Below are positions 13,131 to 23,597 of a DNA stretch of 64,000 nt, piece by piece. Source of the stretch: Rhizomucor pusillus (lineage: Eukaryota > Mucoromycota > Mucoromycetes > Mucorales > Lichtheimiaceae); contig FWWN02000700.1 of NCBI GenBank assembly GCA_900175165.2, positions 1 to 64,000 on the forward strand. Direction: 5' to 3'. The notes under the pieces were generated by a model. That model worked only from the letters and a program-made list of their open reading frames with translations, was not told where the DNA came from and made no database searches. A program made the position numbers and the translations under genes. The first letter of the stretch is position 1. Each line of letters starts with the position of its first letter.

Positions 13131-13387
13131 CAGCAGTGTAAAACCAACGACTTCATACCAAAAAAGAGCTTAGACCTTTGTAATATATGCATGTACGAGC
13201 ACATCTTCTCCCCTTTTAGTTGCCAAATCAGAGAATATTATAAAAGTAGATTCGTTTTTCTTTCAGGGCAGCTGTTGTTTCGAGGCGAATAACGTGATGC
13301 ACCGGTTTGGGCTTAAAATACAGTACATCTGAGTAATATCTGAGGGCAGGCGACGATATATGTCGAATCTATAAACACATGTGTATA

Positions 13388-16018
13388 TTATGACTCAGTC
13401 AAGTCATTGTTGAATTTTACAAGTTGGGGTAAAGGCTGGACATCTAAAGCTGACAAGACATTGAAGAGATAGGAAATATCTGTGCGCAGTTGTCGTTTGC
13501 CCTGAGCCGACAATCGTTTTATGCGCTGGATCTCTTTCAAGAACCCATTCATGGCTCCGCGTGCAATGACTGTTGTCCAAAGCTGTACAACGTCGCTTCC
13601 ATCCTGATCTTCTTCGCTTGCAGCTTCAATGTCCTCCTTTTGCACGAACGGAATAGTCTCCACGTTGTATGCCAATGCGGTGTCGTCAGCATACATTTCA
13701 AACTGCTGCGGTAGCATAAGTAGCTGTTCTCCAACGCGGGTAATGTACTCGCTCGGTGAGAGGCTGAATTGCGGCATGTCAATATCGATGGATGCATCCT
13801 CTTTGCTGCGTGGTGCCGGCTCAGGTGCTGCCCACACATTCGTCATGGATACAATATTTTCGTAATGTCGGACGATAGGTGCAAAAATCGCTCCGTAAAT
13901 CAATGATTGGCATTCCTGTGTAAGTTCCAAGATGGATTGATGCGCGTCTTTTAACAATGATCGGACGACATTGTCTTGACCTTCTTCCGTAATCGACGAT
14001 ATCTGGCTTATCATGCGCTGCAGTTCGAGGCTGTTGAGACGGGATGTTCGAAGGAGTGCAAGTGACGATCGCGGGTATAAATTCTGCTGCTGCGTTTGCA
14101 GGTGCTCGCCAGAAGTAAAGTTCATACTTCTCTTCCTTTCATGCCGGCTGATATCAGATTTATTGTTGATGCTGAGTCGTCGGCGGTGCTCTCGAATGTC
14201 TGAAGATTTCGCCGCAGCTTCGTTGCCCCCAGAGCTGTTAAAATACGGCAACTTGGGCGTCAGAGGACTTAGCAGTGAATTTTCATCTTGGTCATTCTCC
14301 GTAACGATGCTGCGTACGCCTTCCAGTTCGCGCCGAATTGTATCCTCAAAAGCCGTCAATTGCTGCTCGAGCGTCTGACAGATACTTAGCAGCCGTACGT
14401 GAACTTGGAACGATGTCCAGTCGCCCGTGTTTTCTTCTTCAAAGTCTAGATCGTCAAGATCTGATGATGACCGCGGTGCATCTGCTTTATCCTGACGAGC
14501 TGTTGTTGCTATGGTGTTTTTGCTATCGGTGGAATTTTGAACCTGCTTGAAAACGATTTGCAGCTGAACTTTGACCTGGTCTATGAACCCGTTCAGAGTG
14601 CGTATCCATTCAACTGCGCCGAAGCCGTGGGTCATCTTGAGACATCGATCCAGCGATTCTTTTGTCAAGGCGAATATTTTGCTGACAAGTTTGTTGTCGA
14701 CATATTGTACAAGTTCCATTCCAGAGCGTGTTTTTGCAGCTTTGAAAGCAATATCCAGCTGATCTCGGAGACATTGCCTTTCAAGCGATGCATATTGCGA
14801 CTGGAAGGGTAAAAATGGGACATATAATACATAGGACCATGTATTCGCATCTGCGTGTCGCAGCGTCAGCGGAACAAGCATGAGTTGGTTGGAGCTGGAA
14901 CGACGGCGAGAATGGCGTTTCAAAGATTCCAGAGAAGGTGTGTCTGCAGATGCGGTGACGACAGGTGGTTTTGAGAAGAGTCGATCGAGCGATGCGCCGA
15001 AAGATTCAGTCGCTATGAAGGCAGATACGAGTGCTGGCAGTGCCTTGTTGCCACCGTGTGTTGCGATAGAGGCTAATCTATCTGCGAGGGATGGATCGAG
15101 CGATTGGACTATGTGCTGAACAAGCGCCTGCACTACAGGTTTAGGATCAGGGAAAATGGATGCACACCATACGTATTCTTCTGACAGTATCGCAAAAGCC
15201 GACTTGTAGAAATCGTCGAGTGCTTCCACCCACATTTCGTCCTTGTCTGATTTTTTCCACTTTTCTAGTATGCTCGGCGTTCGCGATTCAAAGTACAAGT
15301 CCACAAATTCGTCCGCTCGTCCGATGCGGCCATACACTTTGTAGTACTTGTGGCATTCGCCTGCGTCGTGGATTTTAAGTGCGTCGGTCACTTTGGGACG
15401 CAGCGCTGACTCGAGCTGTTCTCTTAATCGCTGAAGAAGCTCCTTGCGGCGATCAAACTCGGGCGTATGCTGGAACACTTCGAGGCTATGCTGTGCGCTT
15501 TGCAACCGCGTTGCCGCCGCCTCGTAATCCTCGCGCTCCAAAACGCGAGTTGCTTCCACCTCCAGGTTACTCCAATCTTCCGCCTCACGCAATGCTGAGC
15601 AGCAGCTTTCCATGCGCGTCTTTACGAGGTGAAGCTGCCGAAGTTTCTCGAGTGCCGTGTCGGTATCGTCATCTTGTGATGTTTCAAGGTGTTTGCGTAC
15701 TTGCTCGATACCGCGCCGAGTCGCTTGAGCGTCGTCTGATATAAGTTTCAGGTCGTACAGCAAACGAGGCATCGTCTTTACAACACTATCAATGACTTGA
15801 GTGACATTGCTGGATACTTGCTCGCTTGCAATCTGGAGCTTTGTTACTAGAACGGTCGTTTCTTGCTCAAACGTAACCGCCGTGTTGGTTGCATCTTTGG
15901 TTCCTCCGTTCGATCGACGTGTCGTAAGTGACGCATTGATCCATTTTTTGGCGTCAAAGTCTGGATCGGCGAATGGACGAATGTCCAGTTTCGACGTGGA
16001 GGAGAAGGAGGAGTTCAT
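13388..16018 (-). CDS. COG7: Conserved oligomeric Golgi complex subunit 7 (COG7)
   Basis: Lobe B subunit of the COG tether for retrograde intra-Golgi vesicles. A single uninterrupted exon gives 876 residues from the ATG at 16018 (MNSSFSSTSKLDIRPF). An in-frame ATG at 16111 would add 31 residues but lies before the conserved start. The N-terminal signature FDAKKWINASL, a coiled-coil region with TMPRLLYDLKLISDDA, and LEKLRQLHLVKTRMESCCSALREAEDWSNLE align with metazoan COG7. The rest is helical with acidic and Ser-rich linkers near residues 560-680. Absence of introns is unusual here, since most neighbours have several. It is tandem with the MAPKK gene, 178 bp downstream of that gene's stop. Confidence 0.9.
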   Translation of the reverse strand: MNSSFSSTSKLDIRPFADPDFDAKKWINASLTTRRSNGGTKDATNTAVTFEQETTVLVTKLQIASEQVSSNVTQVIDSVVKTMPRLLYDLKLISDDAQATRRGIEQVRKHLETSQDDDTDTALEKLRQLHLVKTRMESCCSALREAEDWSNLEVEATRVLEREDYEAAATRLQSAQHSLEVFQHTPEFDRRKELLQRLREQLESALRPKVTDALKIHDAGECHKYYKVYGRIGRADEFVDLYFESRTPSILEKWKKSDKDEMWVEALDDFYKSAFAILSEEYVWCASIFPDPKPVVQALVQHIVQSLDPSLADRLASIATHGGNKALPALVSAFIATESFGASLDRLFSKPPVVTASADTPSLESLKRHSRRRSSSNQLMLVPLTLRHADANTWSYVLYVPFLPFQSQYASLERQCLRDQLDIAFKAAKTRSGMELVQYVDNKLVSKIFALTKESLDRCLKMTHGFGAVEWIRTLNGFIDQVKVQLQIVFKQVQNSTDSKNTIATTARQDKADAPRSSSDLDDLDFEEENTGDWTSFQVHVRLLSICQTLEQQLTAFEDTIRRELEGVRSIVTENDQDENSLLSPLTPKLPYFNSSGGNEAAAKSSDIREHRRRLSINNKSDISRHERKRSMNFTSGEHLQTQQQNLYPRSSLALLRTSRLNSLELQRMISQISSITEEGQDNVVRSLLKDAHQSILELTQECQSLIYGAIFAPIVRHYENIVSMTNVWAAPEPAPRSKEDASIDIDMPQFSLSPSEYITRVGEQLLMLPQQFEMYADDTALAYNVETIPFVQKEDIEAASEEDQDGSDVVQLWTTVIARGAMNGFLKEIQRIKRLSAQGKRQLRTDISYLFNVLSALDVQPLPQLVKFNNDLTES

Positions 16019-16196
16019 TGACGAACTGTGAAATGCCGATCCCCCGCAGCTGAAAAAAAGAGTCGCGCATCCTTTCTCTTCTTCCGCTTTACATGCAGTA
16101 ACATTTATCATTGTAAATCAACAACAATATGCTTATTCAAAATTCATGAATGGAGGCTTTAAAAGGGATGCAGAACAAACGAGTAATCACATTCAT

Positions 16197-18020
16197 TTAT
16201 GCTTTAGTAGAGCGTTTCAGAAACTTGTCCGAAGGCGAGCTGTCTTTCCAGTCCCAGACTTCTTTGACCCATTTTGCCAGATCCATGGGAACTTTCTCCC
16301 ATTTCTTGATAAATGGATGCTCGAGCATGCGAGCCGGTCCAGGTCTATCCTTTGGATCCTTGATAAGGCTAGATAAAGAATATACTGGTCAATAGGGAGT
16401 CGCTGTCATCGATTATTTCTGTTGTACTTGCCAGACTGCGACAAAGTTGCGGCACTCCTTGGAAATATGGTCGCCCTGGATTACAGGCACCGGTTGGCGT
16501 ACAATCAGATACAGTAGATCAATGACAGACAGTTGTGATTGTCCCGGTGGCGGCAACGCAGGCCGGTTCTGAGATACTTCGATCAAGGTCAATCCTAGCG
16601 ACCATATATCTGATTGAACGGCATACGGTGCTCCTTGGATTCGTTCCGGCTGCAAAGACCCAGACAATCAGTACATTTCACAATTATTGAATGTGAGCAG
16701 TAATATCTTACAGCCATGTAATATTTCGTGCCGGTAAATGTCTTTGCTATAGAGTTGATGAGTTCACCAGATACACCAAAGTCGCATAATTTGATCTCGC
16801 CCTTTCGTGTAACCAGGATATTGGATGGCTTGATGTCTATTATTGTCATATTTGTCAACAACTAGGTTTGTTTAAGGCAGTTCCTGTATCCCAGCATCGT
16901 ACCTCTGTGAATAACTCTTTGAGAGTGAAGGTATACGAGACCTTTGCAAACCTAAAAGGTGATATCAAATATTAGGACAATTATTACGGATTTATTCGCT
17001 GTGCTACGTTTTATTACCGATTCCGCTATCCGCTCCAACACTGGTTCGCCAATGACACCGCCCATATCTCGAGCGCGCTTGTAGATATCCTCGAGGCTCC
17101 CTGCTTCGCAGTATTCCATGCACAGGGTGACCATCGTGTCACCATCCTCGAGAAAGGCGCCGTAGAATGAAACAATGTAAGGGGATTTGCAGGTCTTTTG
17201 AAATGATAATTCTCGAAGGATTTGACGTTGAATCTTTGGATTCGGATCAGTTGCAATCACCTGATGGGGGGTTGATAGTTTAGAGAAAGAAAAAAATATT
17301 TATAAAGGGGATGTAGCGTTTTACCTTTTTGGCCATGATGAGATTTGTAGGTTTATGCAGGACCTTGGTGACGGTACCGGCGGAGCCTTCGCCCAGCTGC
17401 TTGATGGTTTCCAAATCTTCTGGTTTGATTTCCATGAAATTGCTGTTTGTTTCCGCATTGTTATCGGCAGTTGTAGAAGATGTAGATGACGACGTAGAAG
17501 AGGAGGATGAATATGAAGCTGCAGGAGTAGATGTGACAGAGGAGTAGGAGACGGCGGCGGTGCTGTAAGGATGATGACCGTTGCTGGAAGGCGGCGGTGG
17601 CTCTGGAGCTTCTCGCAAAACAGGTATCGAGTTCTTTCGCTTATCTTCAACAAAGGTGTTGTTACTTTGGATACGAGCTTGTTGCAGGAATGCAGCTGCT
17701 AGCGATTCCTCCTCATCGTCATCGTCTTCTTCAGCTCCACATCCAGGATACGCACGCGGCTTCAATCTTGGAATGCCCTTTCCAGCACCAGCAGAAGCGG
17801 CCGCAAGTGTAGAGTGGTGGCCACCAGCAGACCTGCTGTTGTTGCCACTCACAATATCGTCGACTTGCTCTCGAAAAGTGTGGTTGGCAGGTTGCTCGTA
17901 TTCCTCCGGTACGGCCACCGCTGCTGCCGGCTGCAGGTGCTCAAACGATAACTTTAGACCAGGCACTCGCCTGTTGCCTTTGCTTGATGATGGAGGTGCT
18001 AGCATGGGTGGAGGACTCAT
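16197..18020 (-). CDS. MAP kinase kinase of the cell-wall-integrity type (Mkk1/2, Pek1-like)
   Basis: Dual-specificity kinase predicted to phosphorylate an Slt2-type MAPK. A Ser/Pro-rich N-terminal region of about 210 residues contains a poly-acidic patch and serine runs. The kinase domain follows: Gly loop [13 protein letters not shown]-type lysine in MAKKV, catalytic VIHRDIKPSN built across an exon junction, DFG within [13 protein letters not shown], and an activation segment with [19 protein letters not shown]. The substrate lobe has [13 protein letters not shown]. The C-terminus is KFLKRSTKA, stop at 16197-16199. The start chosen is the ATG at 18020 (MSPPPML). The upstream pyrimidine-rich stretch ending CTAAG could instead be a 3' splice site joining a further 5' exon. 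Similarity is highest to Mkk1/2 by [22 protein letters not shown]. Confidence 0.9.
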
Positions 18021-18466
18021 TGGCAAGTTGTTGAGCTTAGCAAAAGAAAAAGGCAAAAGCAGAGATCAATATTAGTGGCGGATGAGTTTCCCCGATGTGG
18101 GGGGTTGCGCTAGAGAGCGCCGCATTTTTGGCTGAGCCTCAGTTCCAGCCATTTTGTGTAGCCTTGCGTAGCAACTAGATGTTACTATTCCAGATGCGCT
18201 TTACAATATACATTCTTGAAATGTTGCTGTACCTTTTCTTTTCAGACATTCAAAGAATAAGCAGATTCGAGGTTTAATAACGCTTATTCATGAGAGGTGT
18301 GGAATAGAAGACAATGGGTGGATGACATACTTTGTTGTCAATGGATGTAAATCAAAGACAAAGAGCCATGTAACCTGTGAGCCCTATATATGTCTGAGAG
18401 GATGTAACGTCGTTGCTTTTCATCTCTTCTATCAACTGCTATCCTCTTATATTTATATCGTCATAC
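18021..18466. other. Intergenic, divergent promoter region
   Basis: About 450 bp between the start of the MAPKK gene (minus) and the small ORF before SPB4 (plus). It is likely the promoter region of both. No further motif recognised. Confidence 0.4.
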
Positions 18467-18971
18467 ATGTCGCAATTGATAAGTGTTACGACGGAGCTGC
18501 TGAGCGATCCTATCTTCCAGCAGCGGTGCTGGTCAGCCGAGTTTGATATCAAATTATGCTCGGTCGTCACTCGCTGCATCGTTACTCAGCGCGCACATGT
18601 ACTTTTCCTAATCAACAATGACATAAAAATGCGAGATACATTGCGTATAGAAGGTAAATTATAATCTCTATATACATCATCTATGATCCTGGTATTGACA
18701 TTGCTGTTAAAAGGCCTGCCGGCTAAATTTGCAGAGGCTGTGAAAAGACAGGAGAAGCCGATGCTCCAAGTTACGAGCCTGCAAACGTTCCAGCCATGCA
18801 GGAAACGGAAGAGAGGAGGCTTATTGAATACTGGCCATCAATGCAAGAGACCTAGGTTGACGGAGGAACGGATGGACCTCGATCCAAGTAGCAGTGGCTT
18901 ACATGAATTTCAAAAATGGAAGGAGCTTAATGCACCTCCACTTTTGATACCTTTGGATCACGACTTTGATC
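18467..18971 (+). CDS. Uncharacterised small ORF directly upstream of SPB4
   Basis: ATG at 18467, exon 18467-18653, then a clean GTAAAT...AAAAG intron of 60 nt and a second exon from 18714 in the same frame. The product begins MSQLISVTTELLSDPIF. It has a predicted strand-rich middle (VLFLINNDIKMRDTLRIEG) and then a very basic stretch RKRKRGG...KRPRL that looks like a nuclear localisation signal. No family is recognised. The 3' end is not resolved: the frame stays open past the SPB4 start codon at 18972, through the first SPB4 exon. A short terminal intron, or use as an alternative 5' part of SPB4, would both fit. The strand pattern is faintly OB-fold-like, which is only a guess. Confidence 0.4.
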
Positions 18972-21319
18972 ATGTCAGCAACTGCTGCTCCCAACAGTGC
19001 AGGCACATGGGACAGCCTAGAGACGCCCCTGAGTTCCGAAATGTAAGGCTGCTCTCAACACAGATCCTGAGTCCGATTTCTAACCATTGTAATCCTTACA
19101 GCTTGGACACTCTTGCAACGTTGGGTTTCGAGACTATGACACCTGTCCAGGCCGGTGCTATCCCGCTATTCATGAAGAACAAGGATGTAGTCGTGGAGGT
19201 TTGTCATACAAAGCTATTGTTGGTTTGGAGGAGGAATTTAAAGTTGGATTGTAGGCTGTCACCGGCTCCGGCAAAACACTAGCGTTTGTAATTCCCATCA
19301 TTGAAAAATTGCTACGCAGAGAGTTTCCATTAAAGAATAACGAGATTGGAGCTGTTGTTATTACACCTACTAGGTCGGTACTGAAAAAAAGGAGATGTGA
19401 GAGAAAATGGCGAGTGTAACCAATCCATTAACGCGGGAGTCGTTCCTAGAGAACTCGCCCAACAAATTCATTCAGTGTTTGAAACATTTGTGCGAGACCA
19501 TTCTAGACGGGATCAGCTTTCTACAGGTTTATTCATCGGTGGAACAACTACCTTGTCGCAGGACAAAGAAACGTATATTAGCAACAAACCACGCATCCTC
19601 ATTGGTACACCCGGACGGTTAGAAGAATTGTTGAAAGCCGGCAAATTGATCAACACCAAGGAACTCGAAGTACTGGTCATGGATGAAGCAGATCGACTAT
19701 TGGATATGGGTTTTACGCAGCAGCTCAGTGCCATCATTGCCCAACTCCCAAAACAACGACGAACGGGTCTTTTCTCAGCGACCATGACAGACGCTATCTC
19801 GGAACTTGTGCGTGCAGGTCTCCGCAACCCCGTTCGCATTGTTGTCAAGGTACAAGATTTAGTAAAGAACCAGCAACGTACGCCCGCAACTCTACACATT
19901 GACTATGTTGTCTGCGACCCTGAGCAAAAGCTCGCACAGCTGTTCCGGTTACTGCATGCAGAGTTGAACGACAGCGAGGGCGCACGCAAATTTATTGTTT
20001 ACTTTGCAACGTGTTCCTGCGTCGACTATTTCTACAAGTTGTTAACAAAGCACGAAGCATTGAAACCGTTCAGCATCTATTCTTTGCACGGACAAATGCA
20101 GCCAAAGCGAAGAACGGCGACATACACTGCATTTACACAATTACCGTCGGCGGTTCCTGGTATATTGCTGTGCACAGATGTCGCATCACGTGGATTGGAT
20201 ATACCGGACGTTGACTTTGTTATACAAATGGACGCGCCTCAGGATCCAAAGGCGTTTTCGCACCGGTCAGGCCGTGCGGCTCGTGCAGGTCGGCAAGGAA
20301 GAGCTACCATCTTTTTAAACCGTGGACGAGAAGAATACTACGTGGACTTTTTAAAGCTTCGAAAGATCCCTATGGAGCGCGGCAATTACAGGCTCGCTGA
20401 TGGACAAGAGAAGGATAACTTGGTGGAGGTCCAGCAAGAAGAGGGCGAAAAGAAGATGGTGACAGAGCGGGTAGACGACCCGAGTATCAAGGATTTCGTA
20501 CGGTCGCTGCGAGATATTGTAAAGACCGACCGCAAGTTACACGACCGCAGTCTGAAAGCGTTTGTCTCTTGGGTGCAAGCCTACTCAAAACACGAGGCAA
20601 ATTATATTTTCCGGTTGAAAGATGTCGATCTAGATGCAGTTGCGACCGGATTTGGATTGCTCAAGGTAAATAAACGCATATTCAATCAACTTTTCTTCTG
20701 TGATAGTATGTTAACTCAAAACGCTTTTGCTTAGCTGCCATCCATGCCAGAGTTGAAAGAAAGGAAAGAAACAAGTACATTCGAAGAAGAGCCCATGGAT
20801 GTAGGTTTCCAGTAATTGACATTGGAAAGAAGTGGTTCGTTGCTGATCGCAGATAATATAGTGGGATAATTGGGCATATTTGAACAAGGATGAGGAAGCG
20901 AAACGATTACGGAGACTGGAAGAAGCCAAGACTAAAGCGCAGATACCCCAAGACCAACGCAAGAAGAAAAAGTAATTGCTTTGATTGAGTGACACGTGTC
21001 CATCTCATAACTCACCTATTTTTGTTGTTGTAGAGCGTCGAACGATGCGTGGTCTGCCAAGCGCGACGCCAAAGCACGGCGAGAGCTGAGAAGGGAAAAG
21101 AAGGACCGAAAGAGAGAGTATCTCCAGAGACGCAAGAGGGAAGAACAAGAAGAGCGAGAACGGAAGAAGATTGCTGCTGTTAACGATGACGACGACGAAG
21201 ATGACTGGGAAGAATTAGCAAAGGAAGAAAGGATGGCGAAAAAGTTGAAAAAGGGCAAAATCAAAAAGGAAGAGTTTGATGCAATGTTTATGGACGACGA
21301 TGGAGAAGTCATTGAATAA
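18972..21319 (+). CDS. SPB4: DEAD-box ATP-dependent RNA helicase SPB4 (DDX55)
   Basis: Nucleolar helicase for 60S subunit assembly. Start ATG 18972 ([20 protein letters not shown]). A GTAAGG intron (19043-19101) joins SSEI to [16 protein letters not shown], the Q motif. Motif I is [11 protein letters not shown], restored by an intron near 19199-19252. Ia PTRELA needs an intron 19374-19449 with a weak GTCGGT donor. II is [44 protein letters not shown]. The Spb4/DDX55-specific C-terminal domain ([34 protein letters not shown]) is present. The tail is Lys/Arg/Glu-rich and coiled-coil, with [12 protein letters not shown] near the end. Two or three further short introns lie in the tail (20667-21035). 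Confidence 0.95.
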
Positions 21320-21349
21320 TGAATCATGATTATTATTATTTTTTCTTTT

Positions 21350-21833
21350 TTACCACACTGGAGATGCCATGACTTGGTCCATGATCTTGTTAAACACTTT
21401 GCGTTTTTCAGCCATATCTTGCACTGGTTTCAATGCAATACCCAGCAGGATGGGTCTGCTTTCTCTGGGATTCATAGCAACAATAGCCTGAGCAATAGAG
21501 TTGGCATATAACTGATATAAGTCGCTTTGCGGTCCAGACGACTCGCCAAACAGGAAAGTCGAGGTCGTAGGAACCGCGGACGGGTTCGTAGCCAAGTGAG
21601 CTGGCACGTCCACCGTAGTACGGATCTAGGTACCAGCACATTGCTTAACACTTTGTAAACATTTTCTTTACAACTTATTTGATCATTACCAAGCTACCGA
21701 TTCTGCCATATTGCGTAATGACAATAAAGATCTTGTCAGCAAATCCACTGACTAGCACCTCTGTGTGGTTGCCATGTATGGTGCACGCAGCTTGCTTGTT
21801 GTCTATCGGAAAGCGCGTCTCTTCGGCTTGCAT
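21350..21833 (-). CDS. PSMG3: Proteasome assembly chaperone 3-like protein (PSMG3/Pba3)
   Basis: Cytosolic chaperone predicted to help form the proteasome alpha ring. ATG 21833 (MQAEETRFPID). Exon 1 ends GRIGSL before GTAATG. Exon 2 resumes ATCCGTACTACG (IRTTVDVPAHL) after ...ACCTAG; about 139 residues, stop 21350-21352. Matching points with metazoan PSMG3 are TEVLVSGFADKIFIVITQYGRIGSL against the HILVVVTQFGKMGTLV region, a central strand-loop, and the terminal ILLGIALK...FNKIMDQVMASPVW against the end of PSMG3, including the C-terminal VW. It is convergent with SPB4, whose stop lies 30 bp away. The gene identity rests on short conserved patches, so PSMG4 is a less likely alternative. Confidence 0.72.
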
Positions 21834-22054
21834 GGGGCTGTGCTGGATACGAAGCAGGCGGCGGGTCCAGCTTTGGCAGCAAAATAATATACATATATAT
21901 ATATATATATGTATATCTCCAAACAATATATCTGGAAGAAACAAGGTGCTACTGTCGTTGCTGTTGTTCAAGTTATTATATTTACAAAAACAAGAGCTTT
22001 AATGGTGTCTCTCTAATGATCAAAGAAATGTTGTTCGTTTCCATTTCATTACGT

Positions 22055-22843
22055 CTACCATCGTCTTCCACCGCCTCGTCGTGCGTAACCTCCACCGCGG
22101 CCTCCTCGGTGATACTGGTTCTGTTGTCTGCCTTGACCGCCAGCCGGTCGACTAAAATGGGCAAGTAAGCGGTTCTTGATCCATTGTTTGTCGCGAGGAG
22201 CATATGTCTTTATACATTTGATCAGTATATCAGCTGATTTGATACATTTCGCATCGTCCATCTCTACCTGCTGCGAGGGCTCGAACACTAATGCTACAAA
22301 CTCCTTGTATGTATCAATAAAGTGGAAAAGATCTTCAGCTCTAGTGTTCCGTGTTAGAATCAATACCTTAAAAAATCCTGGAAACATGCGCTGCTTACCG
22401 GTATTGGATCTGTCCTAGATCCGGATTCTCCCGTTGCAAATGTTGTTCATACATGCCGGCGATGTCTTGTAACAACATGCTCTCAGTTAGCGCTTATATG
22501 CGGAAACACATGACGCGCCCTTCCTTCCTTGGTAAAACTTACGGTCCATCGCTCCAGCTATAGTCTCAAAATCACTGCAGCGCAAGGTAGACGGTCGGTA
22601 TCCTTATACTCTACTTCACTAGTCGGCTGATCGCTTTACTTACTAGTATGTTCGCGAGCTGTTGTATATTTTTCAGTTAGCGATGCTAAATCTCTGTCTG
22701 GCACGAAACTTCCTTGTTACTACCTAGGATGCGGCAATGGTTGTACCAGAAGGATCGTGTGGACGGTCTAGAAGTGTCGAGTGATTTCAAAAGTTAGAGA
22801 CATTTTGAGAGGGAGGTCGAGTGTCTACAGAGAGTGGTACCAT
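22055..22843 (-). CDS. ERH: Enhancer of rudimentary homologue (ERH) with RGG tail
   Basis: Small nuclear homodimer linked to mRNA splicing, meiotic mRNA removal (S. pombe Erh1-Mmi1) and microRNA processing. Spliced by eye from seven small exons: MVPLS, then VHTILLVQPLPHP, SSRTYYDFETIAGAMD, HIAGMYEQHLQRENPDLG, YRAEDLFHFIDTYKEFVALVFEP, TYAPRDKQWIKNRLLAHF. Each block aligns in order with human ERH (HTILLVQP, RTYADYES, CKMYEEHLKR, QLFDFIDDLADLSCLVY, TYQPYNKDWIKEKIY). The protein is about 131 residues against 104 in animals. The extra C-terminal 30 are Gly/Arg/Gln-rich with RGG repeats, stop 22055-22057. The last intron (22208-22267) is exactly 60 nt and has no in-frame stop, so retention would insert 20 residues before TYAPRDK. 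The first exon is the least certain. Confidence 0.85.
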
Positions 22844-23112
22844 TGATCGATGGCGGGGGTTACTTTTGACACGCGGGAGAGGAGGCGCTTTGAACGGCGA
22901 GCAGAGCAGCGGAGGGAAGAAGCTAACAATCAACGCGCTCTTTTGTGTGACTAGAACAAGAAGCACTGCTCGATCTTTCGCTCGTTGATCTATCTATCAC
23001 AATTCCCTTATTTTACACAAACAGATATCTCACTCGCAAAGATTTTGTTGTTTTATTTCCGTAGAAATATATGTAGGTTCGTTGTGCTCCTCAAACTGCA
23101 AGAACGATCATT

Positions 23113-23597
23113 TTATTTCTTTTGGGTCTGGGACTTGAGGACCTTCTTAACGATCTTTTGTTCCTCGACGAGGAAGGCACGGACAATGCGATTGCGGACG
23201 CAGTGAGCGCAGCGAGAGCCACCGTAGGCACGGCTAACGGTCTTGTGTCTCTTGGAGAGCTTGGCCAACTTGCGGGGACGGATGGCCTTCAACTGCATGA
23301 TTTTTTTTCCCATTCAGTTACCCTTATCTCTCTCCCTCTCTTTAGTCGAGCATGTTCTTACTTACACCAGCGAGAGCTTCACCGCAGTCACCGCAGCGAG
23401 GAGCCTTGACGGGCTTCTTTTGGTAGTGGTAGACAAGGCGGCCACCTATACAAAGTATGATGGAACATTTAACACATATTGCTGCCAAAAAGTATCATTC
23501 CTCCATGCTGTGTCGTACCAGGGGTCTTGACGACCTTGACGCGGTTAGAGCGGGTGTTGTAGGAGAGACGGCGTCTGTAGGTGAGACGTTGAACCAT
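23113..23597 (-). CDS. RPL34: 60S ribosomal protein eL34 (RPL34)
   Basis: Cytosolic large-subunit protein of about 112 residues. Three exons: [73 protein letters not shown]... to the stop at 23113-23115. Four zinc-ribbon cysteines are visible (CGDC and CAHC). Codon use is biased towards C-ending codons, as expected for a highly expressed gene. Two introns with TC-rich 3' ends lie at about 23297-23366 and 23443-23522. Confidence 0.97.

Noticed and set aside
16019..16111. Upstream ATG adding 31 residues to COG7
   Set aside because: The added residues are Cys-rich and not conserved. The ATG at 16018 fits the COG7 start.
18021..18056. Extension of the MAPKK frame upstream of the ATG at 18020
   Set aside because: It would need a TTG start. 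The stretch ends in a pyrimidine run plus CTAAG and is more like leader or a 3' splice site.
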